DNA of 64,000 nt, from assembly GCA_032433765.1 (NCBI GenBank), contig JAVIAB010000025.1, forward strand, positions 38,344,756-38,408,755. Direction: 5' to 3'. Within the stretch, counting starts at the first letter, position 1; the number at the start of each line of letters is the position of its first letter. The notes under the pieces are model-generated. The model searched no databases. It worked only from the letters and a program-made list of their open reading frames with translations, and was not told where the DNA came from. Both the position numbers and the translations under genes were made by a program. Shown one piece after another: positions 36,905 through 49,554 of the stretch. Origin of the DNA: Megaustenia siamemsis (taxonomy: Eukaryota; Mollusca; Gastropoda; Stylommatophora; Ariophantidae).

Positions 36905-39400
36905 TCATATGATTGCTGTCTGGTGACATTCATGGTACATACCCAACATATGATTACTGTCTGATGACAACCATGGTACATACCCAACATATGATTACTG
37001 TCTGATGACATTCATGGTACATACCCAACATATGATTGCTGTCTGGTGACATTCATGGTACATACCCAACATATGATTGCTGTCTGGTGACATTCATGGT
37101 ACATACCCAACATATGATTGCTGTCTGATGACATTCATGGTACATACCCAACATATGATTGCTGTCTGATGATGACCCTGGTGCAGACCCGACATATGAT
37201 TGCTGTCTGATGATGACCCTGGTGCAGACCCGACATATGATTGCTGTCTATTGATGATCCTGGTACATACCCAATATATGATTGCTGTCTGATGACAATC
37301 ATGGTACATACCCAACATATGATTGCTGTCTGGTGACATTCATGGTACATACCCAACATATGATTGCTGTCTATTGATGACCCTGGTACATACCCAACAT
37401 ATGATTGCTGTCTGATGATGACCCTGGTGCAGACCCGACATATGATTGCTGTCTATTGATGACCCTGGTACAGACCCGACATATGATTGCTGTCTATTGA
37501 TGACCCTGGTACAGACCCGACATATGATTGCTGTCTATTGATGATCCTGGTACAGACCCGACATATGATTGCTGTCTGATGATGACCCTGGTGCAGACCT
37601 GACATATGATTGCTGTCTGATGACAATCATGGTACATACCCAACATATGATTGCTGTCTGGTGCCATTCATGGTACATACCCAACATATGATTGCTGTCT
37701 GGTGACATTCATGGTACATACCCAACATATGATTGCTGTCTGGTGACATTCATGGTACATACCCAACATATGATTGCTGTCTGGTGACATTCATGGTACA
37801 TACCCAACATATGATTGCTGTCTGGTGACATTCATGGTACATACCCAACATATGATTGCTGTCTGATGACAACCATGGTACATACCCAACATATGATTAC
37901 TGTCTGATGACAACCATGGTACATACCCAACATATGATTACTGTCTGATGACATTCATGGTACATACCCAACATATGATTGCTGTCTGGTGACATTCATG
38001 GTACATACCCAACATATGATTGCTGTCTGGTGACATTCATGGTACATACCCAACATATGATTGCTGTCTGGTGACATTCATGGTACATACCCAACATATG
38101 ATTGCTGTCTGGTGACATTCATGGTACATACCCAACATATGATTGCTGTCTGGTGACATTCATGGTACATACCCAACATATGATTGCTGTCTGATGACAA
38201 CCATGGTACATACCCAACATATGATTACTGTCTGATGACAACCATGGTACATACCCAACATATGATTACTGTCTGATGACATTCATGGTACATACCCAAC
38301 ATATGATTGCTGTCTGGTGACATTCATGGTACATACCCAACATATGATTGCTGTCTGGTGACATTCATGGTACATACCCAACATATGATTGCTGTCTGGT
38401 GACATTCATGGTACATACCCAACATATGATTGCTGTCTGGTGACATTCATGGTACATACCCAACATATGATTGCTGTCTGGTGACATTCATGGTACATAC
38501 CCAACATATGATTGCTGTCTGGTGACATTCATGGTACATACCCAACATATGATTGCTGTCTGATGACAACCATGGTACATACCCAACATATGATTACTGT
38601 CTGATGACAACCATGGTACATACCCAACATATGATTACTGTCTGATGACATTCATGGTACATACCCAACATATGATTGCTGTCTGGTGACATTCATGGTA
38701 CATACCCAACATATGATTGCTGTCTGGTGACATTCATGGTACATACCCAACATATGATTGCTGTCTGGTGACATTCATGGTACATACCCAACATATGATT
38801 GCTGTCTGGTGACATTCATGGTACATACCCAACATATGATTGCTGCCTGATGACAACCATGGTACATACCCAACATATGATTACTGTCTGATGACAACCA
38901 TGGTACATACCCAACATATGATTACTGTCTGATGACATTCATGGTACATACCCAACATATGATTGCTGTCTGGTGACATTCATGGTACATACCCAACATA
39001 TGGTTGCTGTCTGGTGACATTCATGGTACATACCCAACATATGATTGCTGTCTGGTGACATTCATGGTACATACCCAACATATGATTGCTGTCTGGTGAC
39101 ATTCATGGTACATACCCAACATATGATTACTGTCTGATGACAACCATGGTACATACCCAACATATGATTACTGTCTGATGACATTCATGGTACATACCCA
39201 ACATATGATTGCTGTCTGGTGACATTCATGGTACATACCCAACATATGATTGCTGTCTGGTGACATTCATGGTACATACCCAACATATGATTGCTGTCTG
39301 ATGACAACCATGGTACATACCCAACATATGATTACTGTCTGATGACAACCATGATACATGCTCAACATATGATTGCTGTCTTGTGATGACCATGTTACAT
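36905..39400. repeat. 41-bp tandem array with higher-order structure, about 61 copies
   Basis: Unit contains CATGGTACATACCCAACATA and TGATTGCTGTCTGGTGACATT. Subtypes differ at GCTG/ACTG, GGTG/GATG, CATTC/CAACC, and a CAGACCCGACATATG form with GATGACCC confined mostly to 37150-37620. To the right the subtypes recur in blocks of 7-9 units. Confidence 0.97.
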
Positions 39401-39645
39401 ACCCAAAACCAACTGGTTTGTCATCCAACACTGCTGTCGTAGTTGCCACTCTTTTCCCAATAAAATTGTCATTTCTATTTCTGCTGCCTCCTGTCACTTT
39501 CATCTTCTCCAGCATCACATTTTCATTGTTTTGAATATTTTTCTTTGATGTCCACGTATGACATTCATAGCCAAGTGATGGGACAGATACTGTATTATAC
39601 ATTTTATAGATGTCCACTTGAACAATTTGGTCTCTATCCACTTGC
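39395..39645 (-). mobile_element. Reverse-transcriptase C-terminal fragment between two arrays
   Basis: The - strand frame encodes IYKMYNTVSVPSLGYECHTW, VMLEKMKVTGGSRNRND and IGKRVATTTAVLDDK. This corresponds to the LYGCETW region after the RT domain of non-LTR elements. Both ends run directly into satellite units in the same frame. Confidence 0.65.
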
Positions 39646-42600
39646 TTAGATTGTTCTCTATCCACCTGTAAAGATTGTTCTCTATCCATCTACATAAATT
39701 GTTCTCTATCCACCTGTAAAGATTGGTCTCTATCCATCTACATAAATTGTTCTCTATCCACCTGTAAAGATTGGTCTCTATCCACCTGTAAAGATTGGTC
39801 TCTATCCATCTACATAAATTGTTCTCTATCCACCTGTAAAGATTGGTCTCTATCCATCTACATAAATTGTTCTCTATCCACCTGTAAAGATTGGTCTCTA
39901 TCCACCTGTAAAGATTGGTCTCTATCCATCTATATAAATTGTTCTTTATCCACCTGTAAAGATTGGTCTCTATCCATCTACATAAATTGTTCTCTATCCA
40001 CCTGTAAAGATTGGTCTCTATCCATCTACATAAATTGTTCTCTATCCACCTGTAAAGATTGGTCTCTATCCACCTGTAAAGATTGGTCTCTATCCATCTA
40101 CATAAATTGTTCTTTATCCACCTGTAAAGATTGGTCTCTATCCATCTACATAAATTGTTCTCTATCCATATGTAAAGATTGGTCTCTATCCATCTACATA
40201 AATTGTTCTCTATCCACCTGTAAAGATTGGTCTCTATCCACCTGTAAAGATTGGTCTCTATCCACCTGTAAAGATTGGTCTCTATCCATCTACATAAATT
40301 GTTCTCTATCCACCTGTAAAGATTGGTCTCTATCCATCTACATAAATTGTTCTCTATCCACCTGTAAAGATTGGTCTCTATCCACCTGTAAAGATTGGTC
40401 TCTATCCATCTACATAAATTGTTCTCTATCCACCTGTAAAGATTGGTCTCTATCCACCTACATAAATTGTTCTCTATCCACCTGTAAAGATTGGTCTCTA
40501 TCCATCTACATAAATTGTTCTCTATCCACCTGTAAAGATTGGTCTCTATCCACCTACATAAATTGTTCTCTATCCACCTGTAAAGATTGGTCTCTATCCA
40601 CCTACATAAATTGTTCTCTATCCGCCTGTAAAGATTGGTCTCTATCCACCTACATAAATTGTTCTCTATCCACCTGTAAAGATTGGTCTCTATCCACCTG
40701 TAAAGATTGGTCTCTATCCATCTACATAAATTGTTCTCTATCCACCTGTAAAGATTGGTCTCTATCCACCTACATAAATTGTTCTCTATCTACCTGTAAA
40801 GATTGGACTCTATCTACGTACATAAATTGTTCTCTATCCACCTGTAAAGATTGGTCTCTATCCACCTACATAAATTGTTCTCTATCCACCTGTAAAGATT
40901 GGTCTCTATCCATCTACATAAATTGTTCTCTATCCACCTGTAAAGATTGGTCTCTATCCACCTACATAAATTGTTCTCTATCCACCTACATAAATTGTTC
41001 TCTATCCACCTGTAAAGATTGGTCTCTATCCATCTACATAAATTGTTCTCTATCCACCTGTAAAGATTGGTCTCTATCCACCTACATAAATTGTTCTCTA
41101 TCCACCTGTAAAGATTGGTCTCTATCCACCTACATAAATTGTTCTCTATCCGCCTGTAAAGATTGGTCTCTATCCACCTACATAAATTGTTCTCTATCCA
41201 CCTGTAAAGATTGGTCTCTATCCACCTGTAAAGATTGGTCTCTATCCATCTACATAAATTGTTCTCTATCCACCTGTAAAGATTGGTCTCTATCCACCTA
41301 CATAAATTGTTCTCTATCTACCTGTAAAGATTGGTCTCTATCCACCTACATAAATTGTTCTCTATCCACCTGTAAAGATTGGTCTCTATCCACCTACATA
41401 AATTGTTCTCTATCCACCTGTAAAGATTGGTCTCTATCCATCTACATAAATTGTTCTCTATCCACCTGTAAAGATTGGTCTCTATCCACCTACATAAATT
41501 GTTCTCTATCCACCTGTAAAGATTGGTCTCTATCCACCTGTAAAGATTGGTCTCTATCCATCTACATAAATTGTTCTCTATCCACCTGTAAAGATTGGTC
41601 TCTATCCACCTACATAAATTGTTCTCTATCTACCTGTAAAGATTGGTCTCTATCCACCTACATAAATTGTTCTCTATCCACCTGTAAAGATTGGTCTCTA
41701 TCCACCTACATAAATTGTTCTCTATCTACCTGTAAAGATTGGTCTCTATCTACGTACATAAATTGTTCTCTATCTACCTGTAAAGATTGGTCTCTATCCA
41801 TCTACATAAATTGTTCTCTATCCACCTGTAAAGATTGGTCTCTATCCATCTACATAAATTGTTCTCTATCCACATGTAAAGATTGGTCTCTATCCATCTA
41901 CATAAATTGGTCTCTATCCATCTACATAAATTGTTCTCTATCTACCTGTAAAGATTGGTCTCTATCCACCTACATAAATTGTTCTCTATCTACCTGTAAA
42001 GATTGGTCTCTATCCATCTACATAAATTGTTCTCTATCCACCTGTAAAGATTGGTCTCTATCCATCTACATAAATTGTTCTCTATCCACCTGTAAAGATT
42101 GGTCTCTATCCATCTACATAAATTGTTCTCTATCCACCTGTAAAGATTGGTCTCTATCCATCTACATAAATTGTTCTCTATCCACCTGTAAAGATTGGTC
42201 TCTATCCACCTGTAAAGATTGGTCTCTATCCATCTACATAAATTGTTCTCTATCCACCTGTAAAGATTGGTCTCTATCCACCTGTAAAGATTGGTCTCTA
42301 TCCATCTACATAAATTGTTCTCTATCCACCTGTAAAGATTGGTCTCTATCCACCTGTAAAGATTGGTCTCTATCCATCTACATAAATTGTTCTCTATCCA
42401 CCTGTAAAGATTGGTCTCTATCCACCTACATAAATTGTTCTCTATCCACCTGTAAAGATTGGTCTCTATCCACCTGTAAAGATTGGTCTCTATCCACCTA
42501 CATAAATTGTTCTCTATCCATATGTAAAGATTGGTCTCTATCCATCTACATAAATTGTTCTCTATCCACCTGTAAAGATTGGTCTCTATCCACCTACATA

Positions 42601-42795
42601 AATTGTTCTCTATCTACCTGTAAAGATTGGTCTCTATCTACGTACATAAATTGTTCTCTATCTACCTGTAAAGATTGGTCTCTATCCATCTACATAAATT
42701 GTTCTCTATCCACCTGTAAAGATTGGTCTCTATCCATCTACATAAATTGTTCTCTATCCACCTGTAAAGATTGGTCTCTATCCGCCTACATAAAT
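39600..42795. repeat. 24-bp two-subtype tandem array, about 133 units
   Basis: Subtype a: TCTCTATCCACCTGTAAAGA plus TTGG. Subtype b: TCTCTATCCATCTACATAAA plus TTGT. Mostly alternating a-b (48-bp dimer), with runs of a-a and rare b-b. On the - strand the period is eight codons and reads QVDREQS-like next to the RT fragment. Confidence 0.97.
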
Positions 42796-42799
42796 TGGT

Positions 42800-43395
42800 C
42801 TTGAACGACCTCTATAGGTTGGTCTTTCCTTCCTAAGATAAACTAGTTATGTAAGCAAAACTAACATTCTCAGTTTCTCTGTTAAAAAAAAAAAACCTCA
42901 GTAATTCCCACTTTTGATGCTGTTATTGTACCTCTACAACAAAGTGAAGATACATCTAATTCTTGAATTAACACAAACATGTGTTTTGCAAATCATGACC
43001 ATATTTTGTAAATCAAGAACTTTAGTCTCTATCCTGTCAGTATGACAAATGTGTAGTGGCTTACTTCATATCCCGGTTCCTGCCAGAGACATTATAGTTT
43101 GCCAATCCTAGCAGAGAATACGATGCTGGGTTTTTTTGTATCGACATATCCCACCATTTTCAAGACCAAAATACATTAGAGATGACATTCATCATTTATT
43201 TTGTGATAATATTAATATAGTTAGTAATGCTGTACGTGTAATATAATCTTGTTTCAAATGTTGTAATCATATAATTTGGTAATCCTGTGATCTTTTTGTA
43301 ATCTAGTTTTCCTGTTCAGGGCGTTTTGAAATAATAATAATCATTCTCATAACACAACTTGTTGTGCCTTGAAGTGTTGATAGTTTTGTGTATAT
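42800..43395. other. No recognised gene
   Basis: AT-rich sequence with an A run (42885-42895); no motifs. Confidence 0.4.
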
Positions 43396-43399
43396 GAAA

Positions 43400-43740
43400 C
43401 ATTCATCTTTCTCCACCCTGGAATGTCTAGTCTATCACCACCCGGGAATGTCTAGTCTATCATCACCCTGGAATGTCTAGTCTATCTTCACCCTGGAATG
43501 TCTATCACCACCCTGGAATGTCTAGTCTATCTTCACCCTGGAATGTCTAGTCTATCTTCACCCTGGAATGTCTAGTCTATCTTCACCCTGGAATGTCTAT
43601 AACCACCCTGGAATGTCTAGTCTATCACGACCCTGGAATGTCTAGTCTATCACCACCCTGGAATGTCTAGTCTATCACCACCCTGGAATGTCTAGTCTAT
43701 CACCACCCTGGAATGTCTATCACTACCCTGGAATGTCTAT
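43400..43740. repeat. 25-bp tandem array, about 14 copies
   Basis: Unit contains CACCACCCTGGAATGTCTAG and TCTAT. Some copies lack the TAGTC segment, giving shorter units. Confidence 0.93.
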
Positions 43741-44083
43741 GTTCCATAACAGACGCCAGCTCTCAGACTTTCTTTAATCAATCTTCTAATTACTGCTTTT
43801 TGCCGGCTTATCATTAACTACAGCATCACTTGACTTTTGTAGACCAGTGGTTGTTGTCTTGGTTCACGGGCAAGGTAAAGAGGTCGATAACATTTGACAG
43901 ACTTCATTTCTGAAATAATTAGTGATTTAAAAAAAAAAACCTTACAAGGCAGTGACTTTGGTGCTGTCCCCCCTAATTTAATTTAGGATCGGTCTGTATG
44001 CTGGTAGTTTCCTGTTTAAGACATCTCTACACACATGCTCACAGTCTGTAAAATTTACGGGGCACACCACTAACACACCAATT

Positions 44084-44598
44084 TTAACCGTTAATTACAA
44101 CACCTGTATGTGACTAAACTTGTTTACGACACCGTAGTAATGATTACTTCCACTGAAATATCACACTTTGATTTTGGATAATCAAATCTCCTTTGAACTT
44201 TTGCTAGACAGCAGTGTGTCTTACCAAAGATGAGACACAGGGATACAATGCTGCACATCGCTGATTCTCCTGTGTTACAAAAGTTTCTTTGATGTCAATA
44301 AGAAGAAAAAAAAAAAAAAGGGAAAAATAACAAATTTCTTTAAAAAACTGGCAGAATTTGAAATAAAAACTGTACGTTTTTTTTTTTTTTACGACACTGT
44401 AGCTATTTTTACTTCACGACTGATAAAAAATAAATCCAGTATTAAAAAAAAAAAAAAAAAAAATCAAACACTCAGGGGTCATTGTTAGTGGTAATTGGGA
44501 GGAAATGGAGATGTTTGCCCATAGGAAACTGTCAAATTAAAAAAAAAAATGTATTTTGATGCGATAATTGTTACGACATTATAGTAATCTAGAGTTAA
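44084..44598. mobile_element. Family T TTAA-flanked element, 515 bp, no array
   Basis: Ends TTAACCGTTAATTAC (44084) and GTAATCTAGAGTTAA (44598). Contains CTTTGAACTTTTGCTAGACAG and AGGGGTCATTGTTAG. It is the short counterpart of 11252-12250. Confidence 0.75.
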
Positions 44599-44675
44599 AG
44601 TGAACTGAACAGTCATGAAGAATGAAAGTCAGAGAAAAGAATTACATTTTTTTTTGGTCGTTTGCCAGCTTTCAC

Positions 44676-44725
44676 CTCTGACGAAGTTCCTAGAGACTGG
44701 GAACTGAATTTTGTGTGTTAATCCG
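44676..44725 (+). mobile_element. Penelope-like terminal motif with altered hairpin
   Basis: CTGACGA (44678-44684), GTTCC (44686-44690), GGAAC (44700-44704), TGAA. Same layout as 2369-2393 but with a different, still complementary stem. Confidence 0.4.
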
Positions 44726-44759
44726 TTTTTCCCTGGCAGCTGTGTGCACAGGGTTCCCT

Positions 44760-45100
44760 CGATGCACAGGCAGATAACTCTGTCTTCTGAGGTAACCATA
44801 TAAAAGAATGAAATAACGAAAGATAAAAGATTTTTTAAATAAAATTAATTTATTAAATTCATGTATATAAATAAATTATTTACAATTATTCATAAGTTAC
44901 AAATACAATAATCACATTAATATCTTCTCACAAAAAATATGAACTTATTACTAACTTTAAAAGGGGAGTTTATTGATACACTCACTAGTAACGTCAATAT
45001 ATTTTATAATGCCCATAAGATTTGGAAACTTAAAAAAAGAAAATTCCAAACGAGAATAATTTCCACAGAATGATACTCTACATCATATTTCTAATGAAGT
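44760..45100. other. No recognised gene
   Basis: Very AT-rich stretch with no motifs. Confidence 0.4.
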
Positions 45101-45104
45101 GATC

Positions 45105-45565
45105 ACGCTAGCATTAAATGCTTTCAACAAATCTTCATCCCAACGTTGTGCTACCAATGTCAGACCTGGACCCTATATGCAAGAACAATAAGGAAAATAA
45201 CCTCTACTGAGATGAAATGTGTCAGACGAATGACAGAAAACAGTCTGAGAGATAAGATCAGAAATGAAGAACTGAGAAAACAGCTAGGAATAGCCCCCTC
45301 CATAGAATATATAAAGAAACAACAGATAAAATGGTTTGGCCACGTGACACGGCAGAAAGATCAAAACACAACACAACGAGCCCTCAATAAACATTGTGAG
45401 AACACCAGACCCAAGGGTTGACCATGAAAAAGATGGATCGATGGTATATTAGAAGCACTAGGAAACATAACAGCAGCAGAGACAAACAGAAGAGTAAAAA
45501 GCTGCAAATTATATCTTCCCTCGACGCTGAAAGGCAGATGAGGAAGGAAAGAAGAAGAAGAAACT
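45105..45565 (+). mobile_element. Family B non-LTR retrotransposon C-terminal region
   Basis: Encodes MCYQCQTWTLYARTI, EMKCVRRMTENSLRDK and IKKQQIKWFGHVTRQKD, a stop, then GRPRKRWIDGI-like codons and a GAAGAAGAAGAA tail. The first 91-codon frame is intact; the rest is interrupted. Confidence 0.8.
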
Positions 45566-45569
45566 GATC

Positions 45570-46500
45570 CACATTTGGAGGATCCAAGGTTTTCAGTAAA
45601 CTTAGATTGTTCAACTCCTGTGTGATACCAGTGCTAACATAAGGATGTGATACCAATGGTAACATAAGGATGTGATACCAGTGCTAACATAAGGATGTGA
45701 TACCAATGGTAACATAAGGATGTGATACCAATGGTAACATAAGGATGTGATACCAATGGTAACATAAGGATGTGATACCAGTGCTAACATAAGGATGTGA
45801 TACCAGTGCTAACATAAGAATGTGATACCAATGGTAACATAAGGATGTGATACCAGTGCTAACATAAGGATGTGATACCAGTGCTAACATAAGGATGTGA
45901 TACCAATGGTAACATAAGGATGTGATACCAGTGCTAACATATGGATGTGATACCAGTGCTAACATAAGGATGTGATACCAGTGCTAACATAAGGATGTGA
46001 TACCAGTGCTAACATAAGGATGTGATACCAATGGTAACATAAGGATGTGATACCAGTGCTAACATAAGGATGTGATACCAGTGTTAACATACGGATGTGA
46101 ACGTTGGAAATCCACCCAGACTTTAGATAGGAAATGAAATGCCTTTGAAAACAAATGTCTTCGTAGGATCTCAAACATAAGTTGGAAATAATACTTTTCA
46201 AATGAACAGATAAGAGACGAATCAAAACAAGAATACGTGTGGAGCTTTATAAGAAGAAGGCGTTGGAAACACATCGGTCATGTGCTGAGAATGAAATTAA
46301 AAAAGACTTCTCCGTCAGTCATTCATGTGGAAACCATCTGGTAAAAGAAAACAAGGCAGACCAAGAGAATCGCTACACAGAACAATTACTAGGGAAGGCT
46401 CAACAATGGGACAAAGAAACAACCAAGAACTAGCAGCAAATTGTCAATTGCTGAAAACGATTACTTTTGTCCTGTGTGTCATTTTCGGCCAGAGAGAAAA
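45570..46500 (+). mobile_element. Family D retrotransposon with an array inside its RT-proximal motif
   Basis: KLRLFNSCVIPVLT leads into the 25-bp array; after it the frame returns to GTTAACATACGGATGTGAAC (LTYGCE), then AFENKCLRRIS-like codons, the RRRWKHIGHVLRM stretch and CPVCHFRPERK at the 3' end. Confidence 0.72.
45618..46100. repeat. 25-bp tandem array, about 19 copies
   Basis: Unit GATGTGATACCAGTGCTAAC plus ATAAG, with an AATGGTAAC variant. It equals the codons for VIPVLT-GC of the host element. 25 is not a multiple of three, so each copy shifts frame. Confidence 0.95.
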
Positions 46501-46639
46501 ATGAATTAATAAAATGATGACTTTAATGTTTAATCTATAGATCATTGCACAGACAGCAGACAAGTCCAAAATGTTGAGACATCCAAAGAGTAAAACTGTA
46601 GATAAAAAAGGTTTGCTCAACATGATAACTTTAACCATT

Positions 46640-46996
46640 CTAAAAAATGTGGATTTATAGAAGAATAGGTAGAATTGGATAGAAAGAAAAGAAAACAAAC
46701 GATGAAGTTTTAATACAACTGAAAATAAAAAGAGAACTACTAAATACAATTAAGACAAGACAAATGAAATTTTTGGGCCATGTCAAGACACAACAGCCTA
46801 CTAAAAGTAATATTGGAAGGGAAAATACAAGGTAAAAGAGGCAGAGGCAGGCCAAGACCAACATGGACGAGTAACATTGAAAGATGGACAAGTCAATCTA
46901 TGACAGCCTGCACCATCAAAGCAAGAAACAGAGTAGAATGGCGATCCATGGTAGCCAACCTTCGTTGTGGAGAAGGCACTCAATGATGATGATGAT
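46640..46996 (+). mobile_element. Family A non-LTR retrotransposon 3' end
   Basis: FIEE-IGRIG codons, then MKFLGHVK-like, GKIQGKRGRGRPRPTW, ARNRVEWRSMVANL and a GATGATGATGATG tail. Longer than the 5035 copy, still truncated. Confidence 0.8.
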
Positions 46997-46997
46997 T

Positions 46998-47580
46998 CTA
47001 AAAAAATGTAATAACAGTCAAAGAAGGAGGAACAGAGAATGATACCAAAATAAGGATGCAAAGAGAAGCCTTCATTGCACTAGGAAGCATGGAAATCCAA
47101 AGAACTTTGGTTAATACAAAAATTAAAATGTTCAATTCCAATGTTAAGTTAATCCTATTATATGACTGTGAAACTTGGAGAGCAACAAAAATAACAGTTA
47201 CAAAGATACAGACTTTCATTAATGGAAGCTTGTGCAGAATAAAAGGATGGAAATGACTGGACAAAACTGATAACTTAGAACTATGGGAAAGTACCAAACA
47301 ACCACGAGTGGACAAAGAGACAATAAAGATGATGGTGCTTGACAGGACACACTCTGGAAACAATGGAGAACATTACATAATAAGCCCTTTTTTTGGAATC
47401 CCCAGGGGAGGAGCTAAAGGGGAAGGTCAAATATACTTGGAGAAGACAGGTGGAAGCAGAGATGAAGATAATGGGGAAGACATGGACCAATCTTAAAAGA
47501 ATGGCAAAAAACAGGACAGGTTGGAAAGAGGTTGTTGAAGATCTATGCTCCACAGGGAGTTGAAAGGAAGAAGAAGAATA
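46998..47580 (+). mobile_element. Family G retrotransposon C-terminal region
   Basis: NTKIKMFNSNVKLILLYDCE with TWRATKITV is the LYGCETW region; then ISPFFGIPRGG, KTGGSRDEDNGEDM and a single copy of GAAGATCTATGCTCCACAGG before GAAAGGAAGAAGAAGAA. This is the unamplified reference for 21100-22200. Confidence 0.78.
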
Positions 47581-47854
47581 TTAAAAAATACAAAACTAGA
47601 TGGCACGGAAAATATCACAATAATTTGTTGTTGTTGCAATTTTAATGTTGTGACAAGTGATATACCACTGTATTGTCTGGTTTTCTGATGTCTTGCATTA
47701 ATTTATCTTTCTAACCAAATCTTCTGACTGTAAAAAACACTTCTCAGACCCACAGAAATTATAAAGCTATCTATGACAGCCCACCACAACTGCACTAAAG
47801 ACCATGTCCCCACAAAAACACTCATTTATATCAAGTAGTTATAAAATAAAAATC

Positions 47855-48345
47855 TACTGGAATATATAAATATGGTAGCTGCAGACACATTGATTGAAAA
47901 TAAATGTCAAAGAAAAATACTTAGTATAGCGTGGAACAAATTCAAAACAAATTAAGAAATTAGAGAAATCGTCAATCAACCACTAATATCTTCAGTAATC
48001 AAGAAAAGATGATGGTCATATGTTGGACATGTGATGAGGAGAGATAATAACCGAAGAGCAAAGCAAGCCCTCATGTAGGAAACAACAGGTAAGAGGAAAA
48101 GAGGAAGACCCAGAGAGACACTGAGAAGAACATTGATGAGGGAGGCAAGAGCAGCAGAAATCGGCTCCCTCAATGAGACAGAGCTGCTTGCACAGAACAG
48201 AGACAAATGGCGAGATTTGATAAAATATCTTTAAAAGAATTGAAAACTGCTAGAATGAAAATTTAGATAAGAGAAGGAGTATCTGGGTCTACGCCCTATA
48301 GGTCGGCTATGACTCGAAAAGTCAAAAGATAGATAGACAGACTCA
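47855..48345 (+). mobile_element. Family C retrotransposon C-terminal region
   Basis: ENKCQRKILSIAWNKF, then the reverse of GHVMRRDN motifs as seen at 30520, RGRPRETLRRTLMREARAAE, NRDKWRDLIKYL and GATAGATAGACAGA at the end. Several stops. Confidence 0.78.
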
Positions 48346-48349
48346 TTAA

Positions 48350-48645
48350 TTCAGAAAGTGTATTTGCTGTCCCACAAAATCTCTGTACACTTCTCCCACC
48401 ACCAGAGGGCAGTGAAATCAAAGATGGCACTCACCCCACAGCAACGCACAGGACAAAGTGAACTGGTGTTCTGCAAATGACCCCTGAGTTCAACAGATCT
48501 AACTGTGACTTTCTCCTTTGGAGGTTTGTGAAAAACAAGTTGTATGTACCTCCACTAGCTGCAGCAATCATAGGAGATCTGCTTTACTAGGGCTGTAAAC
48601 TTGATTACACTGGATATGTTGCAGCGAGTCTGGTCTGAGCTCATC
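48350..48645. other. No recognised gene
   Basis: Unique-looking sequence with no motif I recognise. Confidence 0.4.
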
Positions 48646-48647
48646 AT

Positions 48648-48885
48648 TATCTACAATTACAAATTGTAGCACTTTATATCAGCATCTACATTTACAAATT
48701 GTAGTACTATCATTCACATGACAGCATCTATTTTAGACTTTTAGCACATTTTACCACTTGACAGTATTTACTTTTATAAAAAGTAGCATTTTCTTTTCAC
48801 AAGACAGCATCTACATTTATAAATTGTAGAACTTTCTTTCACAAGACAGCACATAATATGAAATCTGGTAGCATTTTCTTTTCAT
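48648..48885. repeat. 42-bp degenerate array, about 6 copies
   Basis: Copies of ACAGCATCTACATTTATAAA with TTGTAG and TTCACAAG. The block with its end ATATGAAATCTGGTAGCATT is duplicated at 50088-50520 with more units. Confidence 0.9.
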
Positions 48886-48894
48886 CAATGTTTG

Positions 48895-49530
48895 AGGAGT
48901 AACAGCTGGGGTGCACATCAAGTGTGTGTGATACCAACTAATATCACAAGAAACTCTACGAGTTGATGCAACTGTAGTCACCGATGTGTTAGAAACGAGA
49001 AAGCAGATCAGCTTGGCAAAGGAAGGTGCAACAGGCACACAACCAGATGCACCAGTTTACATATCAGAAGAAACAGATAATCAAATCAATCAGAGGACCA
49101 CAAGCCCCAAATCAGGATGCCTTTCATAATATGAATAGATATGAACAAGTTATCATTATATGCCTCAGAACAGGACATAATCGACTCCATAGTCACATGT
49201 ATACAAAATTCAAGATCGGCACCTCAACTACTTGTACATGTGGACAGGCGCCCCAGACTGCTGAACACATACTTCAAGATTGCACAGAATATAGTAGACT
49301 GAGGAAAATCCATTGGTTCATAAACACAACACTACAGACAAAACTATATGTGTGCCACTGAAAGAATTACCCAAAAAAAAAGTAAAATTTATGCAGGAAA
49401 TGACATTGCAGATATAGAAAATACTTCAAACAAATAAAAGATAGATGGATAGACTGATGCGCTAAAAATATTTCAATAAGTTTAGATTTTGTAACAACTT
49501 GAAATAAAGTGTGTTTTTGTGGACACCCTG
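48895..49530 (+). mobile_element. Family F retrotransposon: RNase H end, zinc knuckle, 3' region
   Basis: Encodes, with frameshifts, RNEKADQL and KEGATGTQPDAP (end of RNase H), then RTGHNRLHSHMYTKFK, CTCGQAPQTAEHILQDC (CCHC knuckle) and SRLRKIHWF. It gives the domain order of family F and the normal single-copy knuckle. Confidence 0.82.
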
Positions 49531-49554
49531 TACTTGTGATAGGCAAATAAGGGC

